A DNA stretch of 64,000 bases from positions 2,996,001-3,060,000 of the forward strand of contig NZ_CP155792.1 of assembly GCF_039729015.1 (NCBI RefSeq). Reading direction: 5' to 3'. The notes beneath the pieces were generated by a model. It did not search any database, was not told the DNA's origin, and saw nothing but the letters and a program-made list of their open reading frames with translations. Shown here piece after piece: positions 9,273 through 18,284 of this stretch. The DNA comes from Blastococcus sp. HT6-30. Lineage in GTDB: Bacteria; Actinomycetota; Actinomycetes; Mycobacteriales; Geodermatophilaceae. Position 1 is the first letter of the stretch; the number at the start of each line of letters is the position of its first letter. The translations under genes and the position numbers were made by a program.

Positions 9273-9779
9273 GTGGGCCTCGTCGTGCGGTTGCGTCAGC
9301 TCCTGCGCGCCGGTGAGCGACGGCTGGTGCGCGAGCTCGGGGCGTTCGGCGTCGTGGGCGCGGTGTGCTTCGCCATCGACGTCGGGCTGTTCCAGCTCCT
9401 GTACGCCCACGTCGGTGCCGGAGCGGTGACGTCGAAACTGCTGGCCACCCTCGTGTCGATGTCGGTCGCCTTCGTCGGGCACCGGTTCTGGTCCTTCGCC
9501 CACCGGGCGCGCACCGGCCTCCGGCGCGAGTACTGGCGCTTCGCCGCGGTCAACGGGGCCGCGCTCGTGGTGGGTCTCGGAATCGTCGCATTCGTCCGCT
9601 ACCCGCTCGACCAGCAGAGCGCTCTGGTGCTCCAGGGCGCGAACCTCGTCTCGATCGCGTTGGGGACAGTGCTGCGCTTCCTCGGGTACCGCCGCTGGGT
9701 CTTCCCGCCGCGGACGTCCGCGGCGCCGCCAGATCCGGTCCCCGCCGCCGCCCCGGGCGGGCCGGTCGGCCGAGCCTGA
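9273..9779 (+). CDS. GtrA family small membrane protein
   Basis: 168 residues with four hydrophobic helices. Family features include ELGAFGVVGAVCFAIDVGLF in the first helix, the SKLLATLVSMSVAFVGHRFWSF segment and RRWVF near the end. GtrA-like proteins are linked to translocation or use of polyprenyl-phosphate sugars in envelope glycan synthesis. The mycobacterial homologue also sits beside purK. The first convincing in-frame start is GTG 9273, supported by the TACAGT box. The 3' end is a Pro/Ala-rich tail and meets sbcC tail to tail. Confidence 0.85.
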   Translation: MGLVVRLRQLLRAGERRLVRELGAFGVVGAVCFAIDVGLFQLLYAHVGAGAVTSKLLATLVSMSVAFVGHRFWSFAHRARTGLRREYWRFAAVNGAALVVGLGIVAFVRYPLDQQSALVLQGANLVSIALGTVLRFLGYRRWVFPPRTSAAPPDPVPAAAPGGPVGRA

Positions 9780-9794
9780 CCCGCGAGCCGGCGC

Positions 9795-12755
9795 TCAGCC
9801 GGCCAGCCGGGAACCGTTCCGCCCCGCGATGACCTCCAGCCGCGTCGGGATCCGGGTGCGCAGCTCCTCCAGGTGACTGATCACACCGACCGTGCGCCCG
9901 CCCCGCCGGAGCTCGTCCAGGACGGTCATCACCGCGTCCAGCGCCTGCGCGTCGAGGGTGCCGAAGCCCTCGTCGACGAAGAGGGTGTCGATGCGCACGC
10001 CACCGGTCTCGGCGGTGACGACGTCGGCGAGGCCGAGCGCCAGCGCCAGCGACGCCATGAAGCTCTCGCCGCCGGAGAGGGTCTTCGTGGGCCGCCGGGC
10101 GCCGGTGTACTCGTCGAAGACGTCCAGCCCCAGCCCGCCCCGGGCACCGTGCCGTCCCTGCGCGTCGCTGTGCAGGAAGGTGTACCGACCGCCGGACATG
10201 TCCAGCAGCCGCCGGCTGGCCACCTCGGCCACCTGCTCGAGGCGCGCCGCGAGCACGAAGGACTGCAGCCGCATCCTGCGGGCGTTCGCCCCCCGGCCGT
10301 GGGCCAGGTCGGCCAGCGCGGTCACCTGGTCGGCCCAGTCGCGCAGCTCGGCCAGCTCCAGCTCCGCGGCCGTCACCCGGCCGACGAGGTCGGCCAGCGA
10401 CGTCGCGCAGCGCCGCGCCTGCTCCAGCGCGGCCACCGCCTCCTCCCGCCGCCGGGTCACACCCGCGCAGCGGTCCTCCAGCGCCTCCAGGTCGGGCCGC
10501 GGGGGGAGATCGGCCAGCTCGGCGTCGGCCAGCCGCCCCCGCAGCAACGCCACCCGCTGGTCGTGCCCGTCCAGCTCCCGGTCCAGCCCGGCGAGGCGGC
10601 CGGGTTCCAGCAGCGCCGCCGCCGCGTCGAGCAGGTCGTCGAAGCCCGCGGCCCCGGCGCGCTCCTCGGCGGCCCTCCGGGCGGCTTCGGCCTGGGCCTG
10701 CGCCCGCGTCGACTCGGCTCCGGCGGCGACGACCGCCTCGCACCGGTCAGCCGCCCCCGACAGCCGCGCCACGCGGGCCGGGAGGTCGGCGTCGCCGCCG
10801 CGCGCGGCGGTCAGCCGCTCGGACAGCTCGGCCAGCCCGAGGGCGCGGGCCTCCCGCTCGGCGATGCGCGCGCGCCGCTCCTCGCGGTCGGCGGCCAGCC
10901 GGGCGGTCGCGGCCTCCCGCTCGCCGGCCAGCCGCTGCAGCTCCGCCTCGGCTGCGGCGAGCCCTCCGGCCAGCTCCGCGGTGGCCCGGACGGCGGCGGT
11001 GAGGCCGGCCACCCGATCGGCCTGCTCCCGCGCCGGCAGCTCCCCGGCGCGGGCGCGGACCACGGCCAGTTCCCGCTCGGCGGCGTCGAGCCGGGCGGTG
11101 GCCGCGGCGAGTGCGGTCTCCCCGGCGTCGGCGACCACTCGGGCGGCGTCCTCGTCGGCCGCCGTGACCCGCACCCCGTCGTGCACCGCCGGCCGCGGGT
11201 GCTCGGTCGCACCGCAGACCGGGCAGTCCGCCCCGTCGGTGAGCGCCGCGGCCAGCTCCGCGGCCATCCCGTCGAGCCGCCGGCCGCGCAGGTCCAGCCA
11301 CTGCTCGCGGGCGTCGGCCCACTCCTCCCGGCGCACCCGGACGTCCGCGCGCAGCTCCTCCAGCCGGCCGGCCAGCGACTCGGCGGCCCGGGCCGCCGCA
11401 AGCGCGTCCTGCGCGGCGTCGAGCGCGCTGCGCTGCGCCGGCAGCTCGGCGGCCGCCGTCCGGGCCCGGACGAGCCGCTCCTCGTGCTCGGCGAGCCGGG
11501 CGGGGAACCCGGCCACGGCCCGCTCCCCCGCGGCGCAGCGCGCGGCCAGCTCGTCGACGGTCCGATCCAGCGCCGCGACGGTGCGCTCGATCGCCGCCGC
11601 CCGCTCCACCTCCGGCAGCAGCGCCCGCGCCCCGGCTGCCTGGTCCCGCAGCTCGCGGGCCACGGCCGGGGTCGCCTCGCGGCCGTCGGCCACCGGCGCC
11701 CACGCGACCTCCGCCGCGGTCAGCGCCTCGGCCGCCCGTTCCGCGGCCAGGGCTGCCGCACCGGCCGACTGCAGCACGTCGCGCAGCGGCTCGGCGCGGC
11801 GGCCGGCGTCGCGCTCGGCACGGAGGGGCGCGAGCGCGGGCTCCCGCTGCTCCAGCCGCGCCAGCTCCGTCGCCGCCTGGGCGCGCCGGGCGTGCCGCTC
11901 GTCGAGCGCCCGGGCGGCGGCCAGCTCGCCGTCGATCGCGGCCACCTCCGCGGCGGCGGCGTCGGCCCCGGCCGTCACCTCCGCCAGGCGGCCGGTGGCC
12001 GCCGCGCGGACCTTCTCCACCCACGGCACGACCCGGGTGCCCGGGCCCGCGCCCACCAGCTCGGGGGCGAGGTCCTCGGGCACGTCGACCTCGGCGATCT
12101 GGGCCACCCGCGCGACGAGGTTGCCCAGCTGGGCGCGCTGCACCGTGCTGCGCTCGCGGGCTGCCGCGCGCTCCTCGGCCAGCCAGTCCTCGGCCCGGGC
12201 GAACCGGTCGACGTCGAACAGCGTGCGGAGCAGCTCGGCACGGTGCTCGGGCTCGGCACGCAGGAACCGCGCGAAGTCCCCCTGCGGGAGCAGCACGACC
12301 TGGCAGAACTGGTGGACGTCGAGCCCCAGCCGGGTGCGCAGGTGCTCGGAGCCCTCGTCGATCCTCGTGCTGACCGGCTCCCACCCACCGTCGGTGAGCC
12401 GGGAGACCAGCAGCTTGGCCTGCTCGGTCGCCCACCCCTCGCCGCGCTTCTTCGGTCGCTGCTGCTCCGGCCGCCGGACCACCCGCAGCCGCTCCGGGCC
12501 CAGGGTCAGCTCGCAGGCGACCTCCGTGCGCGTGGCGGCGTCGGCGTGGTCGCTGCGCAGCCGCTTCTCCTCGCCGCGCGCGCCGGGCACCCGCCCGAAG
12601 AGGGCGAACACCACGGCGTCGAGCAGGGTGGTCTTGCCCGCGCCGGTGGGCCCCCACAGCAGGAAGAGGCCGTCCCGGCCCACGTCGTCGAGGTCGACCT
12701 CGACGGTGCCGGCGAACGGGCCGAACGCGGTGACCTGCAGCCGGTGCAGCCTCAT
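9795..12755 (-). CDS. sbcC: SbcC exonuclease subunit (Rad50-like SMC ATPase)
   Basis: 986 residues. Walker A GPTGAGKTTLL lies at about 35-45. Long Ala/Glu/Arg-rich coiled coils flank a zinc-hook CPVC (Cys 511 and 514). The C-terminal lobe has the signature LSGGESFMASLALALGLAD at about 893 and Walker B DTLFVDEGFGTLD at about 921-933. SbcCD removes hairpins and protein-blocked DNA ends. The ATG overlaps the sbcD stop (ATGA), so the two subunits are coupled. Confidence 0.96.
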   Translation of the reverse strand: MRLHRLQVTAFGPFAGTVEVDLDDVGRDGLFLLWGPTGAGKTTLLDAVVFALFGRVPGARGEEKRLRSDHADAATRTEVACELTLGPERLRVVRRPEQQRPKKRGEGWATEQAKLLVSRLTDGGWEPVSTRIDEGSEHLRTRLGLDVHQFCQVVLLPQGDFARFLRAEPEHRAELLRTLFDVDRFARAEDWLAEERAAARERSTVQRAQLGNLVARVAQIAEVDVPEDLAPELVGAGPGTRVVPWVEKVRAAATGRLAEVTAGADAAAAEVAAIDGELAAARALDERHARRAQAATELARLEQREPALAPLRAERDAGRRAEPLRDVLQSAGAAALAAERAAEALTAAEVAWAPVADGREATPAVARELRDQAAGARALLPEVERAAAIERTVAALDRTVDELAARCAAGERAVAGFPARLAEHEERLVRARTAAAELPAQRSALDAAQDALAAARAAESLAGRLEELRADVRVRREEWADAREQWLDLRGRRLDGMAAELAAALTDGADCPVCGATEHPRPAVHDGVRVTAADEDAARVVADAGETALAAATARLDAAERELAVVRARAGELPAREQADRVAGLTAAVRATAELAGGLAAAEAELQRLAGEREAATARLAADREERRARIAEREARALGLAELSERLTAARGGDADLPARVARLSGAADRCEAVVAAGAESTRAQAQAEAARRAAEERAGAAGFDDLLDAAAALLEPGRLAGLDRELDGHDQRVALLRGRLADAELADLPPRPDLEALEDRCAGVTRRREEAVAALEQARRCATSLADLVGRVTAAELELAELRDWADQVTALADLAHGRGANARRMRLQSFVLAARLEQVAEVASRRLLDMSGGRYTFLHSDAQGRHGARGGLGLDVFDEYTGARRPTKTLSGGESFMASLALALGLADVVTAETGGVRIDTLFVDEGFGTLDAQALDAVMTVLDELRRGGRTVGVISHLEELRTRIPTRLEVIAGRNGSRLAG

Positions 12756-13900
12756 CGGGCCACCTCCGCGCGGTCGCCGGCGCCCAGCGCCCGGGCCAGC
12801 AGCTCCCGCTCGGCCGCGGTGGCCGGGACGCCGCGGACGTGGCTGACGAACTCACCGGCGACGTCGAGGGCGCTGCGCCCCTTCATCCGCTCCTGGTAGC
12901 TCCCGCCCTCGGTCGCCGCCCCCGCGCCGGCCCAGTCCAGGTGCACGCAGAACGGGAACCGCTCCTGCAGCCGGCGCATCGGGTCGGCCGGCCGGATCGG
13001 GTCGGTGAGGCGGGCGGAGACGAAGTGCTGCTCGGCGGCGGCGAGCGCCGGCTCGGCGAGCAGCTCCTCCAGGGTGCCGGTGAGCACCGACAGCGCCCGG
13101 GGCGTGGGCAGGGGCACCGCCCGCACCTCGGCGAGGCCGTCGGCGTCGAGGTCGACCAGCCACGCCTGCTTCTGCTGCCCCGCCTCGCCGAAGGAGTAGG
13201 CCAGCGGCGACCCGCTGTACCGCATCCGCGTCGACAGCGTCTGCGGCCGGTGCAGGTGACCGAGGGCGACGTAGTCGACGCCGTCGAACACCCGGGCCGG
13301 TACGAGGTCGACCCCGCCGACGCAGATGTCCCGCTCGCTCTCGCTGGCCAGCCCGCCGCCGACGAAGGCGTGCGCGAGCACGACCGACCGGGCACCCGGG
13401 CGCAGGAACAGGTCGGCGCGCACCCGGTCCATGGCCTCGCGCAGCACCGCCTCGTGACCCCGCGCCGCGGGTACGCCCAGCTCGTGCCGGGCCACCTCCG
13501 GCTCGAGGTACGGGATGCCGTACACCGCCACCTCGCCGTGCTCGTCGGCGAGCAGCACCGGCTCGTCCAGGCGCGGGGTGACCGCCCGGACGTGCAGGCC
13601 GGCGGCGCTGAGCAGACCGGAGAACGTGCCGAGCCGACGGGCCGAGTCGTGGTTGCCCGGTGTCAGCACCACCCGGGCGCCGGTGGCCAGCAGCCGGCCG
13701 ACGACCCGGTCGAGGACGCCGGTGGCGTCGGCCGAGGGCACCGCGCGGTCGTACACGTCACCGGCCACGACGACCACGTCGACCCGCTCGGCGGTGACGA
13801 CGGCGGCCAGGCCGCTCAGCACCGCCTCCTGCTCGGCCAGCAGGTCGGTGCCGTGCAGGGTGCGACCGATGTGCCAGTCCGACGTGTGCAGCAGCCGCAT
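12752..13900 (-). CDS. sbcD: SbcD exonuclease subunit (Mre11-like phosphoesterase)
   Basis: 382 residues. All calcineurin-like phosphoesterase motifs appear in order: SDWHIG, GDVYDRA, GNHDS, LAHAFVGG and LGHLHRPQ, which bind two Mn ions. It is the nuclease subunit partnered with SbcC. A TACCTT box about eight bases upstream of the ATG may drive a nearly leaderless transcript. Confidence 0.96.
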   Translation of the reverse strand: MRLLHTSDWHIGRTLHGTDLLAEQEAVLSGLAAVVTAERVDVVVVAGDVYDRAVPSADATGVLDRVVGRLLATGARVVLTPGNHDSARRLGTFSGLLSAAGLHVRAVTPRLDEPVLLADEHGEVAVYGIPYLEPEVARHELGVPAARGHEAVLREAMDRVRADLFLRPGARSVVLAHAFVGGGLASESERDICVGGVDLVPARVFDGVDYVALGHLHRPQTLSTRMRYSGSPLAYSFGEAGQQKQAWLVDLDADGLAEVRAVPLPTPRALSVLTGTLEELLAEPALAAAEQHFVSARLTDPIRPADPMRRLQERFPFCVHLDWAGAGAATEGGSYQERMKGRSALDVAGEFVSHVRGVPATAAERELLARALGAGDRAEVAR

Positions 13901-13978
13901 AGGCGCACAAGGTAGGGAGGGGGTACGACAGAACCGCCCAGGCGCGCCGTGACGGGCCCGTCACACCGGGTTCGGGGG

Positions 13979-14551
13979 TCAGCGGACGCCGGTGGAGCGC
14001 CAGCCCTCCGCGGGCGGCAGGCCGTCGCCGCGGATGTACCAGGCGTTCTCCTGGGCCCGCCGGTCGGCGTCCTCCTCGATCATGAAGGCGAGCAGCTGCT
14101 GGACGCGGTCGGTGTCGGGGATCCGGCGCAGCACGGTGGCCCCGGCGTCCCCAGCCGTCTCGATGGTCAGCGTGCCCGAGTGGATGATCCGTTCCCACAG
14201 CGTCTGGGCGTAGGAGACGTCGGTGATCCGGGAGAGCCCGAGGTCGCGGCCGCGGCGGGCGAGGACGCCCTCGCGGAACAGCAGCCGGTGGGTGGTCACC
14301 ACGTAGTGCGTCGTCCGCCAGCGCAGCAACGGGACGACGACGAGGAACAGCAGCAGCAGGGCCGCCACGACCACGATGGCCAGCCGGATCATGCCCTGCT
14401 GCGGCCCCGCCGGGACCAGCGCGGCCCCGAACGAGACGCCGCCGACGACGAGCAGGAAGGACACGACCGGCCGGAAGACCGTGAGCCAGTGCGGGTGCAG
14501 GTGGCGCACGACCTCTTCGTCGTCGGCGAGGAGCTTGTCGGGGTACGGCAC
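13979..14551 (-). CDS. PH-domain (bPH2) membrane protein
   Basis: 190 residues with a short N-terminal soluble part, two transmembrane helices (about residues 27-75), then a bacterial PH-like domain starting RTTHYVVTTHRLLFREGVL. In Mycobacterium the homologue lies between the purK/gtrA genes and birA, and that order is kept here. Function unknown, likely at the inner face of the membrane. Start GTG 14551 gives MPYPDKLLADDEEVVRHLHPHW, typical of the family. Confidence 0.85.
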   Translation of the reverse strand: MPYPDKLLADDEEVVRHLHPHWLTVFRPVVSFLLVVGGVSFGAALVPAGPQQGMIRLAIVVVAALLLLFLVVVPLLRWRTTHYVVTTHRLLFREGVLARRGRDLGLSRITDVSYAQTLWERIIHSGTLTIETAGDAGATVLRRIPDTDRVQQLLAFMIEEDADRRAQENAWYIRGDGLPPAEGWRSTGVR

Positions 14552-14582
14552 CTCGTCAGGATGACGCAGCCACCCCGCCCAG

Positions 14583-15437
14583 TCATGCCTCCGCGACGCG
14601 TGTCCGGACGTGCCGGACGTCCCCGCTGGCCAGCTCGACGGTGCCCTCGGCGCCGTCGACGACCAGCCGCCCGTCCCAGTCGATCGCCCGCGCGGTGCCG
14701 ACCAGCGCCGAGCCGTCCGGCATCGTCACCTCGACGGTGCTGCCGATCGTCGAGGACCACGCCAGGTAGTCGTGCGCGAGCCCGGAGACCACCGGGTCGC
14801 CCAGTGCCCGGACCCAGCCGCGGTACCGCCGCTCGACGGCCCGCAGGAAGCCCAGCAGCACCGGGGCACGGTCGACGGTCCCGCCGGTCACCACCGACAG
14901 GGACGTCCCGGTCTCCGGCAGCTCGGCGGCCGTGGTGGAGACGTTGAGGCCGACACCGACGACGACGCCGGCCGGCAGGCTGTCGGCGGCGACCGACTCG
15001 GCCAGGATCCCGGCGAGCTTGCGTCCGTCCGCGGCGAGCAGGTCGTTGGGCCACTTCACCGACGCGAGCACCCCGCTGACCTCCCGCACCGACTCGGCCA
15101 GCGCCACCCCGGTGAGCAGGGGCAGCCAGCCGCGGCGCGCGGCCGGGACGTCGGGACGCAGCAGGAACGAGACGGTCAGGCCGGCGCGCGGAGGCGAGGT
15201 CCACACCCGGTCGAGGCGGCCCCGACCGGCGACCTGGTGCTCGGCCACGAGGACGGTCCCCTCGGGCGCGTCCCCCGCGGCGGCAGCGGCCAGGGCGGCG
15301 TTCGTCGAGCCGATCTCGTCGACGACCTCGACCGACCGCCACAGGGCGCTGTCCCGGCACAGCGCGGTCTCCAGAGCCCGCGCGTCGAGCGCGGGGCGCT
15401 CCAGGTCCGACCAGCGGGAGGGAGAGGCATCGGGCAC
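14583..15437 (-). CDS. birA: Biotin-[acetyl-CoA carboxylase] ligase BirA
   Basis: 284 residues. It attaches biotin to the carrier lysine of acyl-CoA carboxylase, here AccA at 19.7 kb. Visible motifs are EIGSTNAA, the biotinyl-AMP loop AGRGRLDRVW, and VKWPNDLL followed by KLAGILAE. There is no N-terminal winged-helix domain, so it is a group I ligase and not a repressor. The C-terminal small beta domain is present. TAGCGT (15449-15444) lies six bases before the GTG, suggesting a leaderless mRNA. It is divergent from accD. Confidence 0.95.
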   Translation of the reverse strand: MPDASPSRWSDLERPALDARALETALCRDSALWRSVEVVDEIGSTNAALAAAAAGDAPEGTVLVAEHQVAGRGRLDRVWTSPPRAGLTVSFLLRPDVPAARRGWLPLLTGVALAESVREVSGVLASVKWPNDLLAADGRKLAGILAESVAADSLPAGVVVGVGLNVSTTAAELPETGTSLSVVTGGTVDRAPVLLGFLRAVERRYRGWVRALGDPVVSGLAHDYLAWSSTIGSTVEVTMPDGSALVGTARAIDWDGRLVVDGAEGTVELASGDVRHVRTRVAEA

Positions 15438-15717
15438 CCGGCCACGCTAGCCACCGGCGCCCGGCCACGCCCTCCGGCCCGTCCGCCGGGGCACCCGCAC
15501 GACGGACCGCCGGACGCCAGCAGGAGGGCGTCCCGGAGGCTCCCCTACGCTACGGAATCCGTGGCCCCGGCACGCCGGGGCCGGCGCACGGGCACGGCAC
15601 GAACGCGGAGGCCTCCGGGCGGCCGCGGACGAGTCGCGCGTGCCCGGGCGGGTGAGTCACGGACGAGCGGACCAGCGGCGCGCGCACGCGGCCGAGGGGC
15701 CCCAGCGAGGAGGACAC
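15438..15717 (+). promoter_or_regulatory. Divergent birA/accD promoter region with a leader hairpin
   Basis: The leftward birA promoter is the TAGCGT box at 15449-15444. For accD, TACGCT at 15546-15551 is a good -10 and would give a leader of about 160 nt. Right after the predicted start site lies the inverted repeat GGCCCCGGC/GCCGGGGCC (15563-15571 and 15574-15582). It could form a stable hairpin at the 5' end of the mRNA, with a role in stability or attenuation. A strong GAGGAGG Shine-Dalgarno precedes the GTG at 15718. Confidence 0.45.
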
Positions 15718-17346
15718 GTGAGCACGGCTGAACTGGAGAGCGCCGGGGAGCACGTCCCCGACGACGTCGACATCCACACGACGGCCGGGAAGCTCGCCGA
15801 CTTCGAGCGCCGCGTGCAGGAGGCGCAACACGCCGGCTCCGAGCGGGCCGTGGAGAAGCAGCACGCCGCGGGCAAGATGACCGCCCGCGAGCGGATCGAG
15901 GCCCTGCTCGACCCGGGCTCGTTCACCGAGTTCGACGAGTTCGCCCGGCACCGGTCGACGAACTTCGGCATGGCCGACAAGCGCCCGTTCGGCGACGGCG
16001 TCGTCACCGGGTACGGCACGGTCGACGGCCGGCCGGTGGCGATCTTCTCCCAGGACGTGACCGTGTTCGGCGGCAGCCTCGGCGAGGTGTACGGCGAGAA
16101 GATCGTCAAGGTCCAGGACTTCGCGGTCAAGAACGGCTGCCCCGTCATCGGCATCAACGAGGGTGGCGGCGCCCGCATCCAGGAGGGTGTGGTCTCCCTC
16201 GGTCTATACGGCGAGATCTTCCGGCGCAACGTGCACGCCTCCGGCGTCATCCCGCAGATCTCACTGGTGATGGGCCCCGCGGCCGGCGGGCACGTCTACT
16301 CCCCCGCGCTCACCGACTTCGTCGTCATGGTCGACAAGACCAGCCAGATGTTCATCACCGGCCCGGACGTCGTGAAGACCGTGACCGGCGAGGACGTCTC
16401 CCTCGAGGAGCTGGGCGGGGCGCGCACGCACAACACCAAGTCCGGTGTCGCGCACTACCTGGCCGAGGACGAGGCCGACGCCCTGGACTACGTCAAGGCG
16501 CTGCTGTCCTACCTGCCGAGCAACAACCTCGACCCGCTGCCGGCCGTGGAGGTCGCCCCGGTCGAAACGGTCCTGCCCGACGCCCTGACCGACGAGGACC
16601 TGGAGCTCGACACCTTCATCCCCGACTCGGCCAACACGCCCTACGACATGCACACCGTTGTCGAGCACGTGCTCGACGACGGCGAGTTCCTCGAGGTGCA
16701 GCCGCTGTTCGCGCCCAACATCCTCATCGGCTTCGGCCGGATCGAGGGCCGGCCGGTCGGGATCGTGGCCAACCAGCCCACCCAGTTCGCGGGCACGCTG
16801 GACATCGACGCCAGCGAGAAGGCGGCGCGGTTCGTGCGCACCTGCGACGCCTTCAACATCCCGGTGCTCACCTTCGTCGACGTCCCGGGCTTCCTGCCCG
16901 GCACGTCGCAGGAGTGGGAGGGCATCATCCGCCGCGGCGCCAAGCTGATCTACGCCTACGCCGAGGCCACCGTGCCGAAGGTGACCGTCATCACCCGCAA
17001 GGCCTACGGCGGCGCCTACGACGTCATGGGCTCCAAGCACCTGGGTGCGGACGTGAACCTCGCCTGGCCGACGGCGCAGATCGCCGTCGTCGGGGCGCAG
17101 GGCGCGGTCGGCATCCTCTACCGCAAGGAGCTGGCCGCGGCGGAGGACCCGGACACCCGCCGCGCGGAGCTGATCGCCGAGTACGAGGACACCCTCGCCA
17201 ACCCCTACATCGCCGCGGACCGCGGTTACGTGGACGCGGTCATCCCGCCGTCGCACACGCGGGTGCAGGTGACCAAGGCGCTGCGGGTGCTGGCCAACAA
17301 GCGCCAGACCCTGCCGGCCAAGAAGCACGGGAACATCCCGCTGTGA
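15718..17346 (+). CDS. accD5: Acyl-CoA (propionyl-CoA) carboxylase beta subunit
   Basis: 542 residues, the usual length for AccD5/PccB carboxyltransferases. It transfers carboxyl from carboxybiotin to propionyl- or acetyl-CoA. Features are [19 protein letters not shown], the two oxyanion-hole Gly pairs ([12 protein letters not shown] and [17 protein letters not shown]), [13 protein letters not shown] and the C-terminal [18 protein letters not shown]. It is followed without a gap by accE and maf as in mycobacteria. Methylmalonyl-CoA made here would feed the mutase encoded at 35.5-39.7 kb. Substrate preference (propionyl versus longer acyl) is inferred from synteny. Confidence 0.93.
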   Translation: MSTAELESAGEHVPDDVDIHTTAGKLADFERRVQEAQHAGSERAVEKQHAAGKMTARERIEALLDPGSFTEFDEFARHRSTNFGMADKRPFGDGVVTGYGTVDGRPVAIFSQDVTVFGGSLGEVYGEKIVKVQDFAVKNGCPVIGINEGGGARIQEGVVSLGLYGEIFRRNVHASGVIPQISLVMGPAAGGHVYSPALTDFVVMVDKTSQMFITGPDVVKTVTGEDVSLEELGGARTHNTKSGVAHYLAEDEADALDYVKALLSYLPSNNLDPLPAVEVAPVETVLPDALTDEDLELDTFIPDSANTPYDMHTVVEHVLDDGEFLEVQPLFAPNILIGFGRIEGRPVGIVANQPTQFAGTLDIDASEKAARFVRTCDAFNIPVLTFVDVPGFLPGTSQEWEGIIRRGAKLIYAYAEATVPKVTVITRKAYGGAYDVMGSKHLGADVNLAWPTAQIAVVGAQGAVGILYRKELAAAEDPDTRRAELIAEYEDTLANPYIAADRGYVDAVIPPSHTRVQVTKALRVLANKRQTLPAKKHGNIPL

Positions 17347-17558
17347 CCGAGGACCAGCGCCCGCTCCTGCGGGTCGTGAAGGGTGAGCCGACCGCCGAGG
17401 AGCTCGCCGCGCTGACCGTCGTCGTGGCGGCCCTGTCCCAGCGCCGGGAGCGCCGTCGCCCGACGCCGGTCGGCGCGTGGGCCTCCTACGCCGACCGCCA
17501 CCGCGGTGCCCTGCAGCACGGCCACGGCGGCTGGCGGGCCGCGGGGAGGTTCGCGTGA
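17343..17558 (+). CDS. accE5: Acyl-CoA carboxylase epsilon subunit
   Basis: 71 residues beginning at GTG 17343, which overlaps the accD stop. The core [23 protein letters not shown] is the signature of actinobacterial carboxylase epsilon subunits, which bridge the alpha and beta subunits and raise activity. A WASYADR-type C-terminal motif follows. The stop overlaps the maf start (GTGA), so accD-accE-maf are translated as one coupled unit. Confidence 0.9.
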   Translation: MTEDQRPLLRVVKGEPTAEELAALTVVVAALSQRRERRRPTPVGAWASYADRHRGALQHGHGGWRAAGRFA

Positions 17559-18163
17559 GCGCCGACCGGCGGCTGGTGCTGGCGTCGGCGTCCCCGGCCC
17601 GGCTGTCGCTCCTGCGGCAGGCGGGGCTCGCGCCCGAGGTCCTGGTGAGCGACGTGGACGAGTCCACGTACTCCGCCCCGCGCGTGGCCGAGCAGGTCGC
17701 CCTGCTGGCCGCCGCGAAGGCCGCGGACGTCGCCAAGCGGGAGAGCGACGCCCTGGTCATCGGCGCCGACTCGTTGCTCGAGTTCGCCGGGAAGCCGCAG
17801 GGCAAGCCGGCGGACGCCGCGGAGGCGCGCGACCGCTGGCGGCGCATGGCCGGCCGCTCGGGCATCCTGCACACCGGCCAGGCGCTGTTCGACGTCCGCG
17901 ACGGTGCGGTCGTCAGCCGCGACATCGCGGTGGCCTCGACCGTCGTCTACTTCGCCGATCCCACCCCGCTGGAGGTGGAGGCCTACCTTGCCACCGGGGA
18001 GCCGCTGGCCGTGGCGGGGGCGTTCACCCTGGACGGGCTCGGCGCCCCGTTCGTGCGCCGGGTCGAGGGGGATCCGGCCGCGGTGGTGGGGTTGTCGCTG
18101 ACCGTCCTGCGCACCCAGCTGGCCAAGCGGGGTTTGGCGATTACCGACCTCTGGCGCCGCTGA
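17555..18163 (+). CDS. maf: Maf family nucleotide pyrophosphatase
   Basis: 202 residues. Maf proteins hydrolyse non-canonical or modified nucleoside triphosphates as a house-cleaning activity and influence septation. The start LVLASASPARLSLLRQAG, the DVDES segment, IGADS with GKPQGKP, and the C-terminal GDPAAVVGLSL are typical. The GTG start overlaps the accE stop with GGGGAGG upstream. Confidence 0.92.
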   Translation: MSADRRLVLASASPARLSLLRQAGLAPEVLVSDVDESTYSAPRVAEQVALLAAAKAADVAKRESDALVIGADSLLEFAGKPQGKPADAAEARDRWRRMAGRSGILHTGQALFDVRDGAVVSRDIAVASTVVYFADPTPLEVEAYLATGEPLAVAGAFTLDGLGAPFVRRVEGDPAAVVGLSLTVLRTQLAKRGLAITDLWRR

Positions 18164-18284
18164 CCGCACCGGAGCGCGGGGCCGGCGTGACTCGTGTACC
18201 ACCTGAGACCGACGAGATGTCGACATGGCGACTTGCCGACGCGCGACTGTACGAACCGCCGGATCGGCTAGCAGAATCGTGACC

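Noticed and set aside
9873-12899. Very long open frames on the strand opposite sbcC and similar shadows elsewhere
   Set aside because: They mirror strongly supported genes and show Arg/Pro/Ala-rich composition with no motifs, a known artefact of high-GC DNA.
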